This document shows positions 13,149-26,100 of a stretch of DNA of 64,000 bases, piece by piece. The position numbers were made by a program, and so were the translations under genes. The notes beneath the pieces are model-generated. The model was not told where the DNA came from, searched no databases, and was given only the letters and a program-made list of their open reading frames with translations. How positions within the stretch are numbered: the first letter of the stretch is position 1; the number at the start of each line of letters is the position of its first letter. This DNA comes from Taudactylus pleione. Its lineage: Eukaryota > Chordata > Amphibia > Anura > Myobatrachidae. The stretch is from assembly GCA_031769625.1 (NCBI GenBank), contig JAUIMM010001249.1:372001-436000 (forward strand). Reading direction: 5' to 3'.

Positions 13149-16100
13149 ACTGTGGTACATTGTGTAGAATATGGTGTATAGAGGTACGTAGTATAGAATA
13201 TGGTGTATAGTGGTACATAGTATAGAATGTGGTATAGCGGTACATAGTATAGAATGTGGTGTATAGTAGTACATAGTATAGAATACGGTGTAGAGCTGTA
13301 TAGTGGTACATAGTATAGAATGTGTTGTAGAGCTGTATAGTGGTACATAGTATAGAATATGGTGTATAGTAGTACATAGTATAGAATGTGTTGTAGAGCT
13401 GTATATTGGTACATAGTATAGAATATGGTGTATAGTGGTAAATAGTATAGAATATGGTGTATAGTGGTACATAGTATAGAATATGGTGTTGAGCTGTATA
13501 GTGGTACATAGTATAGAATATGGTGTAGTGTTGTATAGTGGTACAAAGTATACAATATGGTGTAGAGCTGTATTGTGGTACATATTATAGAATATGGTGT
13601 ATAGTGGTACATAGTATAGAATATGGTATATAGAGGTACATAGTATAGAATTTGGTGTAGAGATGTATAGTGGTGCATAGTATAGAGTATTGTGTATAGT
13701 GATACATAGCATAGAATATGGTGTAGACCTGTATAGTGGTGCAGAGTGTAGAATATGGTGTATAGTGCTACATAGTATAGAATATGATATATAGTGTCAT
13801 ATAGTATAGAATGTGGTGTAGAGCTGTATAGTGGTACATAGTATAGAATATGGTGTATAGTTGGACATAGTATAGAATATGGTGTATAGAGGTACATAGT
13901 CCAGATTATGGTGTACAATGGTACATAGTATAGAATGTGGTGTATAGTGGTACATAGTGGTACATAGTATAGAATTTGGTGTAGTGGTACATATTATAGA
14001 ATGTGGTGTATAGAGGTATATGGTGTAGAGCTGTATAGTGGCACATAGTATAGAATGTGGTGTATTGCAGTACATAGTATTGAATACGGTGTAGAGCTGT
14101 ATAGTGGTACATAGTATAGAATGTGGTGTAGAGCTGTATAGTGGTACATAGTATGAAATATGGTGTATAGTGGTACATAGTATAGAATATGGTGTATAGT
14201 AGTACATAGTATAGAATATGGTGTAGAGCTGTATAGTGGTACATAGTATAGAATATGGTGTAGTGTTGTATAGTGATACATAGTATAGAAAATAGTGTAG
14301 AGCTGTATTGTGGTACATAGTATAGAATATGGTGTATAGCGGTACATAGTAAAGAAAATGGAGTATAGAGGTACATAGTATGGAATACGGTGTATAGTTG
14401 TACATAGTATAGAATATGGTGTATTGTGGTACATTGTATAGAATATGGTATATAGAGGTACAAAGTATAGATTATGGTGTATAGTGGTACATAGTATAGA
14501 ATGTGGTGTATAGTGGTACATAGTATTGAATTTGGTGTAGAGCTGTATAGTGGTACATAGTATAGAATATGTTGTATAGTGGTACATAGTATAGATTGTG
14601 GTGTAAAGCTGTATAGTGGTACATAGTATAGAATGTGGTGTATAGTGGTATATAGTATAGAATATAGTGTACAGAGGTACATATTATAGAATGTGGTGTA
14701 GAGCTGTATAGTGGTAAATAGTATAGAATATGTTTTATAGTGGTACATAGTATAGATTGTGGTGTAAAGCGTAATAATGGTACATAGTATAGAATGTGGT
14801 GTATAGTGGTACATAGTATAGAATATGGTGTATAGTGGTACATAGTATAGAATGTGGTGTATAGTGGTACATAGTATATAATATGGTGTATAGAGGTACA
14901 TAGTATAGAATATGGTGTATAGAGGTACATAGTCTAGAATATGGTGTATAGTATTACATAGTCTAGAATATGGTGTATAGTGGATAGTGGTACATAGTAT
15001 AGAATGTGATGTAGAGCTGTATAGTGGTACATAGAATAGAATATGATGTATAGTAGTACATAGTATAGAATGTGGTGTAGAGCTGTATAATGGTACATAG
15101 TATTGAATTTGGTATAGAACTGTATAGTGGTACATAGTATAGAATATGGTGTATAGTGGAAACAGTATAGAATATGGTGTATAGTGGTACATAGCATAGA
15201 ATGTTGTGTATAGTGGTACATATTATAGAATATGGTGTATTCTGGTACATAGTTTAGAATATGGTGTATAGTGGTACATAGCATAGAATGTGGTGTATAG
15301 TGGTACATAGTATAGAATATGGTGTGTTTAGTCGTACATAGTATAGAATATGGTGTATAGTGGTACATAGTATAGAATATGGTGTATTGTGATACATAGT
15401 ATAGAATATGGTGTATAGTGGTACATAGTATAGAATATGGTGTATAGAGGTACATAGTATAGAATTTGGTGTATAGAGAAACATAGTATAGAATGTGGTG
15501 TAGAGATGCATAGTGGTACATAGTATAGAATTTGGTGTATTGTGGTACATTGTATAGAATGTGGTGTAGAGCTGTATAGTGGTACATAGTATAGAATGTG
15601 GTGTATAGAGGAACATAGTATAGAATGTGGTGTAGAGCTGTATAGTGGAACATAGTATAGAGTGTGGTGTATAGTGGTATATAGTATAGAATGTGGTATA
15701 AAGCTGTACAATGGTACATAGTATAGAATGTGGTGTATAGTGGTACATAGTATAGAATATAGTGTATAGTGGTACATAGTATAGAATATGGTGTATAGTA
15801 GTACATAGTATAGAATATGGTGTAGTGCTCTATAGTGGTACATAGTATAGAATATGGTGTAGAGCTGTATTGTGCTACACAGCATAGAATATGGTGTATA
15901 GTGGTACATAGTATAGAAAATGGTGTATAGAGGTACATAGTATAGAATATGGTGTGTATAGTGGTTCATATTATATAATACGGTGTATAGTGGTACATAG
16001 TATAGAATATGGTGTATTGTGATACATAGTATAGAATATGGTGTACAGTGGTACATAGTATAGAATATGGTGTATAGAGATACAAAGTATAGAATATGGT

Positions 16101-16933
16101 GAATAGTGGAACATAGTATAGAATGTGGTGTATAGTGGTACATAGTATAGAATTTGGTGTAGAGCTATATATTGGTACATAGTATAGAATATGGTGTATA
16201 GAGGAACATAGTATAGAATGTGGTGTAGAGATGTATAGTGGTACATAGTATAGAATATGGTGTATTGTGGTACATTGTATAGAATATGGTGTATAGTGGT
16301 ACATAGTATAGAATATGGTGTATAGAGGTACATAGTATAGAATATGGTGTATAGTGGTACATAGTATAGAATGTATTGTATAGTTGTACATAGAATAAAA
16401 TATGGTGTATAGCGGTATATAGTATAGAATATGGTATATAGTGGTAAATAGTATAGAATATGGTGTATTGTGGTACATAGTATAGAATATGGTGTATAGT
16501 GGTACACAGTATAGAATATGGTGTATAGAGGTACATAGTATAGAATATGGTGTATAGTGGTACATAGTATAGAATGTGGTGTATAGTGGTACATAGTATA
16601 AATTATGGTGTATTGAGGTACATAGTATAGAATATGGTGTATAGTGGTACATAGTCTAGAATGTGGTGTATAGTGGTACATAGAATATGGTGTATAGTGG
16701 TACAAAGTATAGAATGTGGTGTAGAGCTGTATAGTGGTACATAGTATAGAACATGGTGTATAGTGGTACGTAGTCTAGAATGTGGTGTATAGAGGTACAT
16801 AGTATATAATATGGTGTGCAGTGGTACATAGTATAGAATATGGTGTATAGTGGTACATAGTATAGAATATGGTGTATAGTGGTACATAGTATAGAATATG
16901 GTGTATAGTGGTACATAGTATAGAATATGGTGT
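13149..16933 (+). repeat. 3.7-kb higher-order repeat, copy 3 (3,785 bp)
   Basis: Phase anchors lie at 13,149 and 16,934. The copy is 108 bp longer than copy 2, and the difference can be resolved by eye. It lacks the 20-bp deletion (intact near 16,440-16,480), has one more base in the ACAAAGTATAG variant near 16,705, and carries three extra clean 29-bp units (87 bp) at about 16,848-16,934. A few private substitutions are present, for example GTGCTCTATAG near 15,827. This copy also begins the super-repeat of about 10 kb. Confidence 0.93.
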
Positions 16934-19900
16934 ACTGTGGTACATTGTGTAGAATATGGTGTATAGAGGTACGTAGTATAGAATATGGTATATAGTGGTA
17001 CATAGTATAGAATGTGGTATAGCGGTACATAGTATAGAATGTGGTGTATAGTAGTACATAGTATAGAATACGGTGTAGAGCTGTATAGTGGTACATAGTA
17101 TAGAATGTGGTGTAGAGCTGTATAGTGGTACATAGTATAGAATATGGTGTATAGTAGTACATAGTATAGAATGTGTTGTAGAGCTGTATATTGGTACATA
17201 GTATAGAATATGGTGTATAGTGGTAAATAGTATAGAATATGGTGTATAGTGGTACATAGTATAGAATATGGTGTTGAGCTGTATAGTGGTACATAGTATA
17301 GAATATGGTGTAGTGTTGTATAGTGGTACAAAGTATACAATATGTTGTAGAGCTGTATTGTGGTACATATTATAGAATATGGTGTATAGTGGTAGATAGT
17401 ATAGAATATGGTATATAGAGGTACATAGTATAGAATTTGGTATAGAGATGTATAGTGGTGCATAGTATAGAGTATTGTGTATAGTGATACATAGCATAGA
17501 ATATGGTGTAGACCTGTATAGTGGTGCAGAGTGTAGAATATGGTGTATAGTGCTACATAGTATAGAATATGTTATATAGTGTCATATAGTATAGAATGTG
17601 GTGTAGAGCTGTATAGTGGTACATAGTATAGAATATGGTGTATAGTGGTACATAGTATAGAATATGGTGTATAGAGGTACATAGTCCAGATTATGGTGTA
17701 CAATGGTACATAGTATAGAATGTGGTGTATAGTGGTACATAGTGGTACATAGTATAGAATGTGGTGTAGTGGTACATAGTATAGAATGTGGTGTATAGAG
17801 GTATATGGTGTAGAGCTGTATAGTGGTACATAGTATAGAATGTGGTGTATAGCAGTACATAGTATTGAATACGGTGTAGAGCTGTATAGTGGTACATAGT
17901 ATAGAATATGGTGTATAGTGGTACATAGTATAGAATATGGTGTACTGTGGTACATTGTGTAGAATATGGTGTATAGAGGTACGTAGTATAGAATATGGTG
18001 TATAGTGGTACATAGTATAGAATGTGGTATAGCGGTACATAGTATAGAATGTGGTGTATAGTAGTACATAGTATAGAATACGGTGTAGAGCTGTATAGTG
18101 GTACATAGTATAGAATGTGGTGTAGAGCTGTATAGTGGTACATAGTATAGAATATGGTGTATTGTAGTACATAGTATAGAATGTGTTGTAGAGCTGTATA
18201 TTGGTACATAGTATAGAATATGGTGTATAGAGGTACATAGTCCAGATTATGGTGTACAATGGTACATAGTATAGAATGTGGTGTATAGTGGTACATAGTG
18301 GTACATAGTATAGAATGTGGTGTAGTGGTACATAGTATAGAATGTGGTGTATAGAGGTATATGGTGTAGAGCTGTATAGTGGTACATAGTATAGAATGTG
18401 GTGTATAGCAGTACATAGTATTGAATACGGTGTAGAGCTGTATAGTGGTACATAGTATAGAATATGGTGTATAGTGGTACATAGTATAGAATATGGTGTA
18501 CTGTGGTACATTGTGTAGAATATGGTGTATAGAGGTACGTAGTATAGAATATGGTGAATAGTGGTACATAGTATAGAATGTGGTATAGCGGTACATAGTA
18601 TAGAATGTGGTGTATAGTAGTACATAGTATAGAATACGGTGTAGAGCTGTATAGTGGTACATAGTATAGAATGTGGTGTAGAGCTGTATAGTGGTACATA
18701 GTATAGAATATGGTGTATAGTAGTACATAGTATAGAATGTGTTGTAGAGCTGTATATTGGTACATAGTATAGAATATGGTGTATAGTGGTAAATAGTATA
18801 GTATATGGTGTATAGTGGTACATAGTATAGAATATGGTGTTGAGCTGTATAGTGGTACATAGTATAGAATATGGTGTAGTGTTGTATAGTGGTACAAAGT
18901 ATACAATATGGTGTAGAGCTGTATTGTGGTACATATTATAGAATATGGTGTATAGTGGTACATAGTATAGAATATGGTATATAGAGGTACATAGTATAGA
19001 ATTTGGTGTAGAGATGTATAGTGGTGCATAGTATAGAGTATTGTGTATAGTGATACATAGCATAGAATATGGTGTAGACCTGTATAGTGGTGCAGAGTGT
19101 AGAATATGGTGTATAGTGCTACATAGTATAGAATATGATATATAGTGTCATATAGTATAGAATGTGGTGTAGAGCTGTATAGTGGTACATAGTATAGAAT
19201 ATGGTGTATAGTGGTACATAGTATAGAATATGGTGTATAGAGGTACATAGTCCAGATTATGGTGTACAATGGTACATAGTATAGAATGTGGTGTATAGTG
19301 GTACATAGTGGTACATAGTATAGAATGTGGTGTAGTGGTACATAGTATAGAATGTGGTGTATAGAGGTATATGGTGTAGAGCTGTATAGTGGTACATAGT
19401 ATAGAATGTGGTGTATAGCAGTACATAGTATTGAATACGGTGTAGAGCTGTATAGTGGTACATAGTATAGAATGTGGTGTAGAGCTGTATAGTGGAACAT
19501 AGTATAAAATATGGTGTATAGTGGTACATAGTATTGAATATGGTGTATAGTAGTACATAGTATAGAATATGGTGTAGAGCTGTATAGTGGTACATAGTAT
19601 AGAATATGGTGTAGTGTTGTATAGTGATACATAGTATAGAAAATAGTGTAGAGCTGTATTGTGGTACATAGTATAGAATATGGTGTATAGCGGTACATAG
19701 TAAAGAAAATGGTGTATAGAGGTACATAGTATGGAATACGGTGTATAGTTGTACATAGTATAGAATATGGTGTATTGTGGTACATTCTATAGAAAATGGT
19801 ATATAGAGGTACAAAGTATAGATTATGGTGTATAGTGGTACATAGTATAGAATGTGGTGTATAGTGGTACATAGTATAGAATTTGGTGTAGAGCTGTATA

Positions 19901-21284
19901 GTGGTACATAGTATAGAATATGTTGTATAGTGGTACATAGTATAGATTGTGGTGTAAAGCTGTATAGTGGTACATAGTATAGAATGTGGTGTATAGTGGT
20001 ATATAGTATAGAATATAGTGTACAGAGGTACATATTATAGAATGTGGTGTAGAGCTGTATAGTGGTAAATAGTATAGAATATGTTTTATAGTGGTACATA
20101 GTATAGATTGTGGTGTAAAGCTGTATAATGGTACATAGTATAGAATGTGGTGTATAGTTGTACATAGTATAGAATATGGTGTATAGTGGTACATAGTATA
20201 GAATGTGGTGTAGAGCTTTATAGTGGTAAATAGTATAGAATTTGTTGTATAGTGGTACATAGTATATATTGTGGTGTAAAGCGTAATAATGGTACATAGT
20301 ATAGAATGTGGTGTATAGTGGTACATAGTATAGAATATGGTGTATAGTGGTACATAGTATAGAATGTGGTGTATAGTGGTACATAGTATATAATATGGTG
20401 TATAGAGGTACATAGTATAGAATATGGTGTATAGAGGTACATAGTCTAGAATATGGTGTATAGTATTACATAGTCTAGAATATGGTGTATAGTGGATAGT
20501 GGTACATATTATAGAATGTGATGTAGAGCTGTATAGTGGTACATAGAATAGAATATGATGTACAGTGGTACATAGTATAGAATGTGGTGTAGAGCTTTAT
20601 AATGGTACATAGTATTGAATTTGGAATAGAACTGTATAGTGGTACATAGTATAGAATATGGTGTATAGTGGAAACAGTATAGAATATGGTGTATAGTGGT
20701 ACATAGCATAGAATGTTGTGTATAGTGGTACATATTATAGAATATGGTGTATTGTGGTACATAGTTTAGAATATGGTGTATAGTGGTACATAGCATAGAA
20801 TGTGGTGTATAGTGGTACATAGTATAGAATATGGTGTATAGAGGTACATAGTATAGAATATGGTGTGTTTAGTCGTACATAGTATAGAATATGGTGTATA
20901 GTGGTACATAGTATAGAATATGGTGTATTGTGATACATAGTATAGAATATGGTGTATAGTGGTACATAGTATAGAATATGGTGTATAGAGGTACATAGTA
21001 TAGAATTTGGTGTATAGAGAAACATAGTATAGAATGTGGTGTAGAGATGCATAGTGGTACATAGTATAGAATTTGGTGTATTGTGGTACATTGTATAGAA
21101 TGTGGTGTAGAGCTGTATAGTGGTACATAGTATAGAATGTGGTGTATAGAGGAACATTGTATAGAATGTGATGTAGAGCTGTATAGTGGAACATAGTATA
21201 GAGTGTGGTGTATAGTGGTATATAGTATAGAATGTGGTATAAAGCTGTACAATGGTACATAGTATAGAATGTGGTGTATAGTGG
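13158..21284 (+). repeat. Super-repeat of about 10.0 kb, copy A
   Basis: Ordered variants in this interval recur at 23,151-31,263 with offsets of 9,993-9,994 near the start and 10,023 around 15.3-16.7 kb. The offset then becomes 9,878 around 17.7-18.2 kb and 9,980-9,981 from 19.25 kb to the end. The steps are unit multiples or small sums: +29, then -145 (five 29-mers). The interval contains HOR copy 3, the 556-bp tandem pair and a partial HOR copy. It is the largest repeat level visible in block A. Confidence 0.88.
17685..18796 (+). repeat. 556-bp tandem pair within super-repeat A
   Basis: TCCAGATTATGG at 17,685 recurs at 18,241, and the phase anchor at 17,944 recurs at 18,500. Both are offset by 556 bp, and the sequence between is nearly identical. 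The second copy carries a private GTATAGTATATGG variant near 18,796. Its counterpart near 28,685 carries the same change plus one extra C, which links the two super-repeat copies by descent. Confidence 0.88.
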
Positions 21285-21451
21285 TACATAGTATAGAATA
21301 TGGTGTATAGTGGTACATAGTATAGAATGTGGTGTATAGTGGTACATAGTATAGAATATAGTGTATAGTGGTACATAGTATAGAATATGGTGTATAGTGG
21401 TACATAGTATAGAATATGGTGTATAGTGGTACATAGTATAGAATATGGTTT
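18797..21451 (+). repeat. Partial HOR copy following the 556-bp pair
   Basis: The order of variants follows the HOR: TCCAGATTATGG at 19,251, a GTAATAATGG variant near 20,283, the near-tandem ACATAGTCTAG pair near 20,445-20,475, GTTTAGTCG near 20,867 and AAAGCTGTAC at 21,241. Spacing differs from the 3,677-bp copies by unit insertions. At about 21,284 the sequence leaves the path it shares with super-repeat copy B. No unique sequence lies in the interval. Confidence 0.82.
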
Positions 21452-23150
21452 ACTGTGGTACATTGTGTAGAATATGGTGTATAGAGGTACGTAGTATAGA
21501 ATATGGTGTATAGTGGTACATAGTATAGAATGTGGTATAGCAGTACATAGTATAGAATGTGGTGTATAGTAGTACATAGTATAGAATACGGTGTAGAGCT
21601 GTATACTGGTACATAGTATAGAATGTGGTGTAGAGCTGTATAGTGGTACATAGTATAGAATATGGTGTATAGTAGTACATAGTATAGAATGTGTTGTAGA
21701 GCTGTATATTGGTACATAGTATAGAATATGGTGTATAGTGGTAAATAGTATAGAATATGGTGTATAGTGGTACATAGTATAGAATATGGTGTTGAGCTGT
21801 ATAGTGGTACATAGTATAGAATATGGTGTAGTGTTGTATAGTGGTACAAAGTATACAATATGGTGTAGAGCTGTATTGTGGTACATATTATAGAATATGG
21901 TGTATAGTGGTACATAGTATAGAATATGGTATATAGAGGTACATAGTATAGAATTTGGTGTAGAGATGTATAGTGGTGCATAGTATAGAGTATTGTGTAT
22001 AGTGATACATAGCATAGAATATGGTGTAGACCTGTATAGTGGTGCAGAGTATAGAATATGGTGTATAGTGCTACATAGTATAGAATATGATATATAGTGT
22101 CATATAGTATAGAATGTGGTGTAGAGCTGTATAGTGGTACATAGTATAGAATATGGTGTATAGTGGTACATAGTATAGAATATGGTGTATAGAGGTACAT
22201 AGTCCAGATTATGGTGTACAATGGTACATAGTATAGAATGTGGTGTATAGTGGTACATAGTGGTACATAGTATAGAATGTGGTGTAGTGGTACATAGTAT
22301 AGAATGTGGTGTATAGAGTTATATGGTGTAGAGCTGTATAGTGGTACATAGTATAGAATGTGGTGTATAGCAGTACATAGTATTGAATACGGTGTAGAGC
22401 TGTATAGTGGTACATAGTATAGAATGTGGTGTATAGCAGTACATAGTATTGAATACGGTGTAGAGCTGTATAGTGGTACATAGTATAGAATGTGGTGTAG
22501 AGCTGTATAGTGGTACATAGTATGAAATATGGTGTATAGTGGTACATAGTATAGAATATGGTGTATAGTATTACATAGTATAGAATATGGTGTAGAGCTG
22601 TATAGTGGTACATAGTATAGAATATGGTGTAGTGTTGTATAGTGATACATAGTATGGAAAATAGTGTAGAGCTGTATTGTGGTACATAGTATAGAATATG
22701 GTGTATAGCGGTACATAGTAAAGAAAATGGTGTATAGAGGTACATAGTATGGAATACGGTGTATAGTTGTACATAGTATAGAATATGGTGTATTGTGGTA
22801 CATTGTATAGAATATGGTATATAGAGGTACAAAGTATAGATTATGGTGTATAGTGGTACATAGTATAGAATGTGGTGTATAGTGGTACATAGTTTAGAAT
22901 TTGGTGTAGAGCTGTATAGTGGTACATAGTATAGAATATGTTGTATAGTAGTACATAGTATAGAATGTGTTGTAGAGCTGTATTTTGGTACATAGTATAG
23001 AATATGGTGTATAGTGGTAAATAGTATAGAATATGGTGTACAGTGGTACATAGTATAGAATATGGTGTAGTGTTGTATAGTGGTACAAAGTATACAATAT
23101 GGTCTAGAGCTGTATTGTGGTTCATATTACAGAATATGGTGTATAGTGGT
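21452..23150 (+). repeat. Partial HOR joining super-repeats A and B, with a 66-bp duplication
   Basis: The interval 21,452-22,203 matches 16,934-17,685 at a constant offset of 4,518. At 22,371 and 22,437 the rare CAGTACATAG variant and its flanks appear twice, 66 bp apart (one 29-mer plus one 37-mer). Other HOR copies have it once. This is a clean recent tandem duplication of a unit doublet. The segment ends in a variant anchor (ACATTGTGTATAAT) at 23,151. Confidence 0.85.
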
Positions 23151-26100
23151 ACATTGTGTATAATATGGTGTATAGAGGTACGTAGTATAGAATATGGTGT
23201 ATAGTGGTACATAGTATAGAATGTGGTATAGCGGTACATAGTATAGAATGTGGTGTATAGTAGTACATAGTATAGAATACGGTGTAGAGCTGTATAGTGG
23301 TACATAGTATAGAATGTGGTGTAGAGCTGTATAGTGGTACATAGTATAGAATATGGTGTATAGTAGTACATAGTATAGAATGTGTTGTAGAGCTGTATAT
23401 TGGTACATAGTATAGAATATGGTGTATAGTGGTAAATAGTATAGAATATGGTGTATAGTGGTACATAGTATAGAATATGGTGTTGAGCTGTATAGTGGTA
23501 CATAGTATAGAATATGGTGTAGTGTTGTATAGTGGTACAAAGTATACAATATGGTGTAGAGCTGTATTGTGGTACATATTATAGAATATGGTGTATAGTG
23601 GTACATAGTATAGAATATGGTATATAGAGGTACATAGTATAGAATTTGGTGTAGAGATGTATAGTGGTGCATAGTATAGAGTATTGTGTATAGTGATACA
23701 TAGCATAGAATATGGTGTAGACCTGTATAGTGGTGCAGAGTATAGAATATGGTGTATAGTGCTACATAGTATAGAATATGATATATAGTGTCATATAGTA
23801 TAGAATGTGGTGTAGAGCTGTATAGTGGTACATAGTATAGAATATGGTGTATAGTGGTACATAGTATAGAATATGGTGTATAGAGGTACATAGTCCAGAT
23901 TATGGTGTACAATGGTACATAGTATAGAATGTGGTGTATAGTGGTACATAGTGGTACATAGTATAGAATGTGGTGTAGTGGTACATAGTATAGAATGTGG
24001 TGTATAGAGGTATATGGTGTAGAGCTGTATAGTGGTACATAGTATGGAATGTGGTGTATAGCAGTACATAGTATTGAATACGGTGTAGAGCTGTATAGTG
24101 GTACATAGTATAGAATGTGGTGTAGAGCTGTATAGTGGTACATAGTATGAAATATGGTGTATAGTGGTACATAGTATAGAATATGGTGTATAGTAGTACA
24201 TAGTATAGAATATGGTGTAGAGCTGTATAGTGGTACATAGTATAGAATATGGTGTAGTGTTGTATAGTGATACATAGTATAGAAAATAGTGTAGAGCTGT
24301 ATTGTGGTACATAGTATAGAATATGGTGTATAGCGGTACATAGTAAAGAAAATGGTGTATAGAGGTACATAGTATGGAATACGGTGTATAGTTGTACATA
24401 GTATAGAATATGGTGTATTGTGGTACATTCTATAGAATATGGTATATAGAGGTACAAAGTATAGATTATGGTGTATAGTGGTACATAGTATAGAATGTGG
24501 TGTATAGTGGTACATAGTATAGAATTTGGTGTAGAGCTGTATAGTGGTACATAGTATAGAATATGTTGTATAGTGGTACATAGTATAGATTGTGGTGTAA
24601 AGCTGTATAGTGGTACATAGTATAGAATGCGGTGTATAGTGGTATATAGTATAGAATATAGTGTACAGAGGTACATATTATAGAATGTGGTGTAGAGCTG
24701 TATAGTGGTAAATAGTATAGAATATGTTTTATAGTGGTACATAGTATAGATTGTGGTGTAAAGCTGTATAATGGTACATAGTATAGAATGTGGTGTATAG
24801 TTGTACATAGTATAGAATATGGTGTATAGTGGTACATAGTATAGAATGTGGTGTATAGTGGTACATAGTATATAATATGGTGTATAGAGGTACATAGTAT
24901 AGAATATGGTGTATAGAGGTAAATAGTCTAGAATATGGTGTATAATATTACATAGTCTAGAATATGGTGTATAGTGGATAGTGGTACATAGTATAGGATG
25001 CAATGTAGAGCTGTATAGTGGTACATAGAATAGAATATGATGTACAGTGGTACATAGTATAGAATGTGGTGTAGAGCTGTATAATGGTACATAGTATTGA
25101 ATTTGGTATAGAACTGTATAGTGGTACATAGTATAGAATATGGTGTATAGTGGAAACAGTATAGAATATGGTGTATAGTGGTACATAGCATAGAATGTTG
25201 TGTATAGTGGTACATGTTATAGAATATGGTGTATTGTGGTACATAGTTTAGAATATGGTGTATAGTGGTACATAGCATAGAATGTGGTGTATAGTGGTAC
25301 ATAGTATAGAATATGGTGTATAGAGGTACATAGTATAGAATATGGTGTGTTTAGTCGTACATAGTATAGAATATGGTGTATAGTGGTACATAGTATAGAA
25401 ATTGTTGTATTGTGATACATAGTATAGAATATGGTGTATAGTGGTACATAGTATAGAATATGGTGTATAGAGGTACATAGTATAGAATTTGGTGTATAGA
25501 GAAACATAGTATAGAATGTGGTGTAGAGATGCATAGTGGTACATAGTATAGAATTTGGTGTATTGTGGTACATTGTATAGAATGTGGTGTAGAGCTGTAT
25601 AGTGGTACATAGTATAGAATGTGGTGTATAGAGGAACATAGTATAGAATGTGATGTAGAGCTGTATAGTGGAACATAGTATAGAGTGTGGTGTATAGTGG
25701 TATATAGTATAGAATGTGGTATAAAGCTGTACAATGGTACATAGTATAGAATGTGGTGTATAGTGGTACAAAGTATAGAATATAGTGTATAGTGGTACAT
25801 AGTATAGAATATGGTGTATAGTAGTACATAGTATAGAATATGGTGTAGTGCTGTATAGTGGTACATAGTATAGAATATGGTGTAGAGCTGTATTGTGCTA
25901 CACAGCATAGAATATGGTGTATAGTGGTACATAGTATAGAAAATGGTGTATAGAGGTACATAGTATAGAATATGGTGTGTATAGTGGTTCATATTATATA
26001 ATACGGTGTATAGTGGTACATAGTATAGAATATGGTGTATTGTGATACATAGTATAGAATATGGTGTACAGTGGTACATAGTATAGAATATGGTGTATAG

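Noticed and set aside
20869..22890. Minus-strand open reading frame of 673 codons and many others of 200-560 codons
   Set aside because: They exist in all three frames at once, overlap one another, follow the orientation of the satellite through both inversions, and end only where a point variant makes a stop. Their product is the translated repeat unit. There is no domain, codon bias or start signal.
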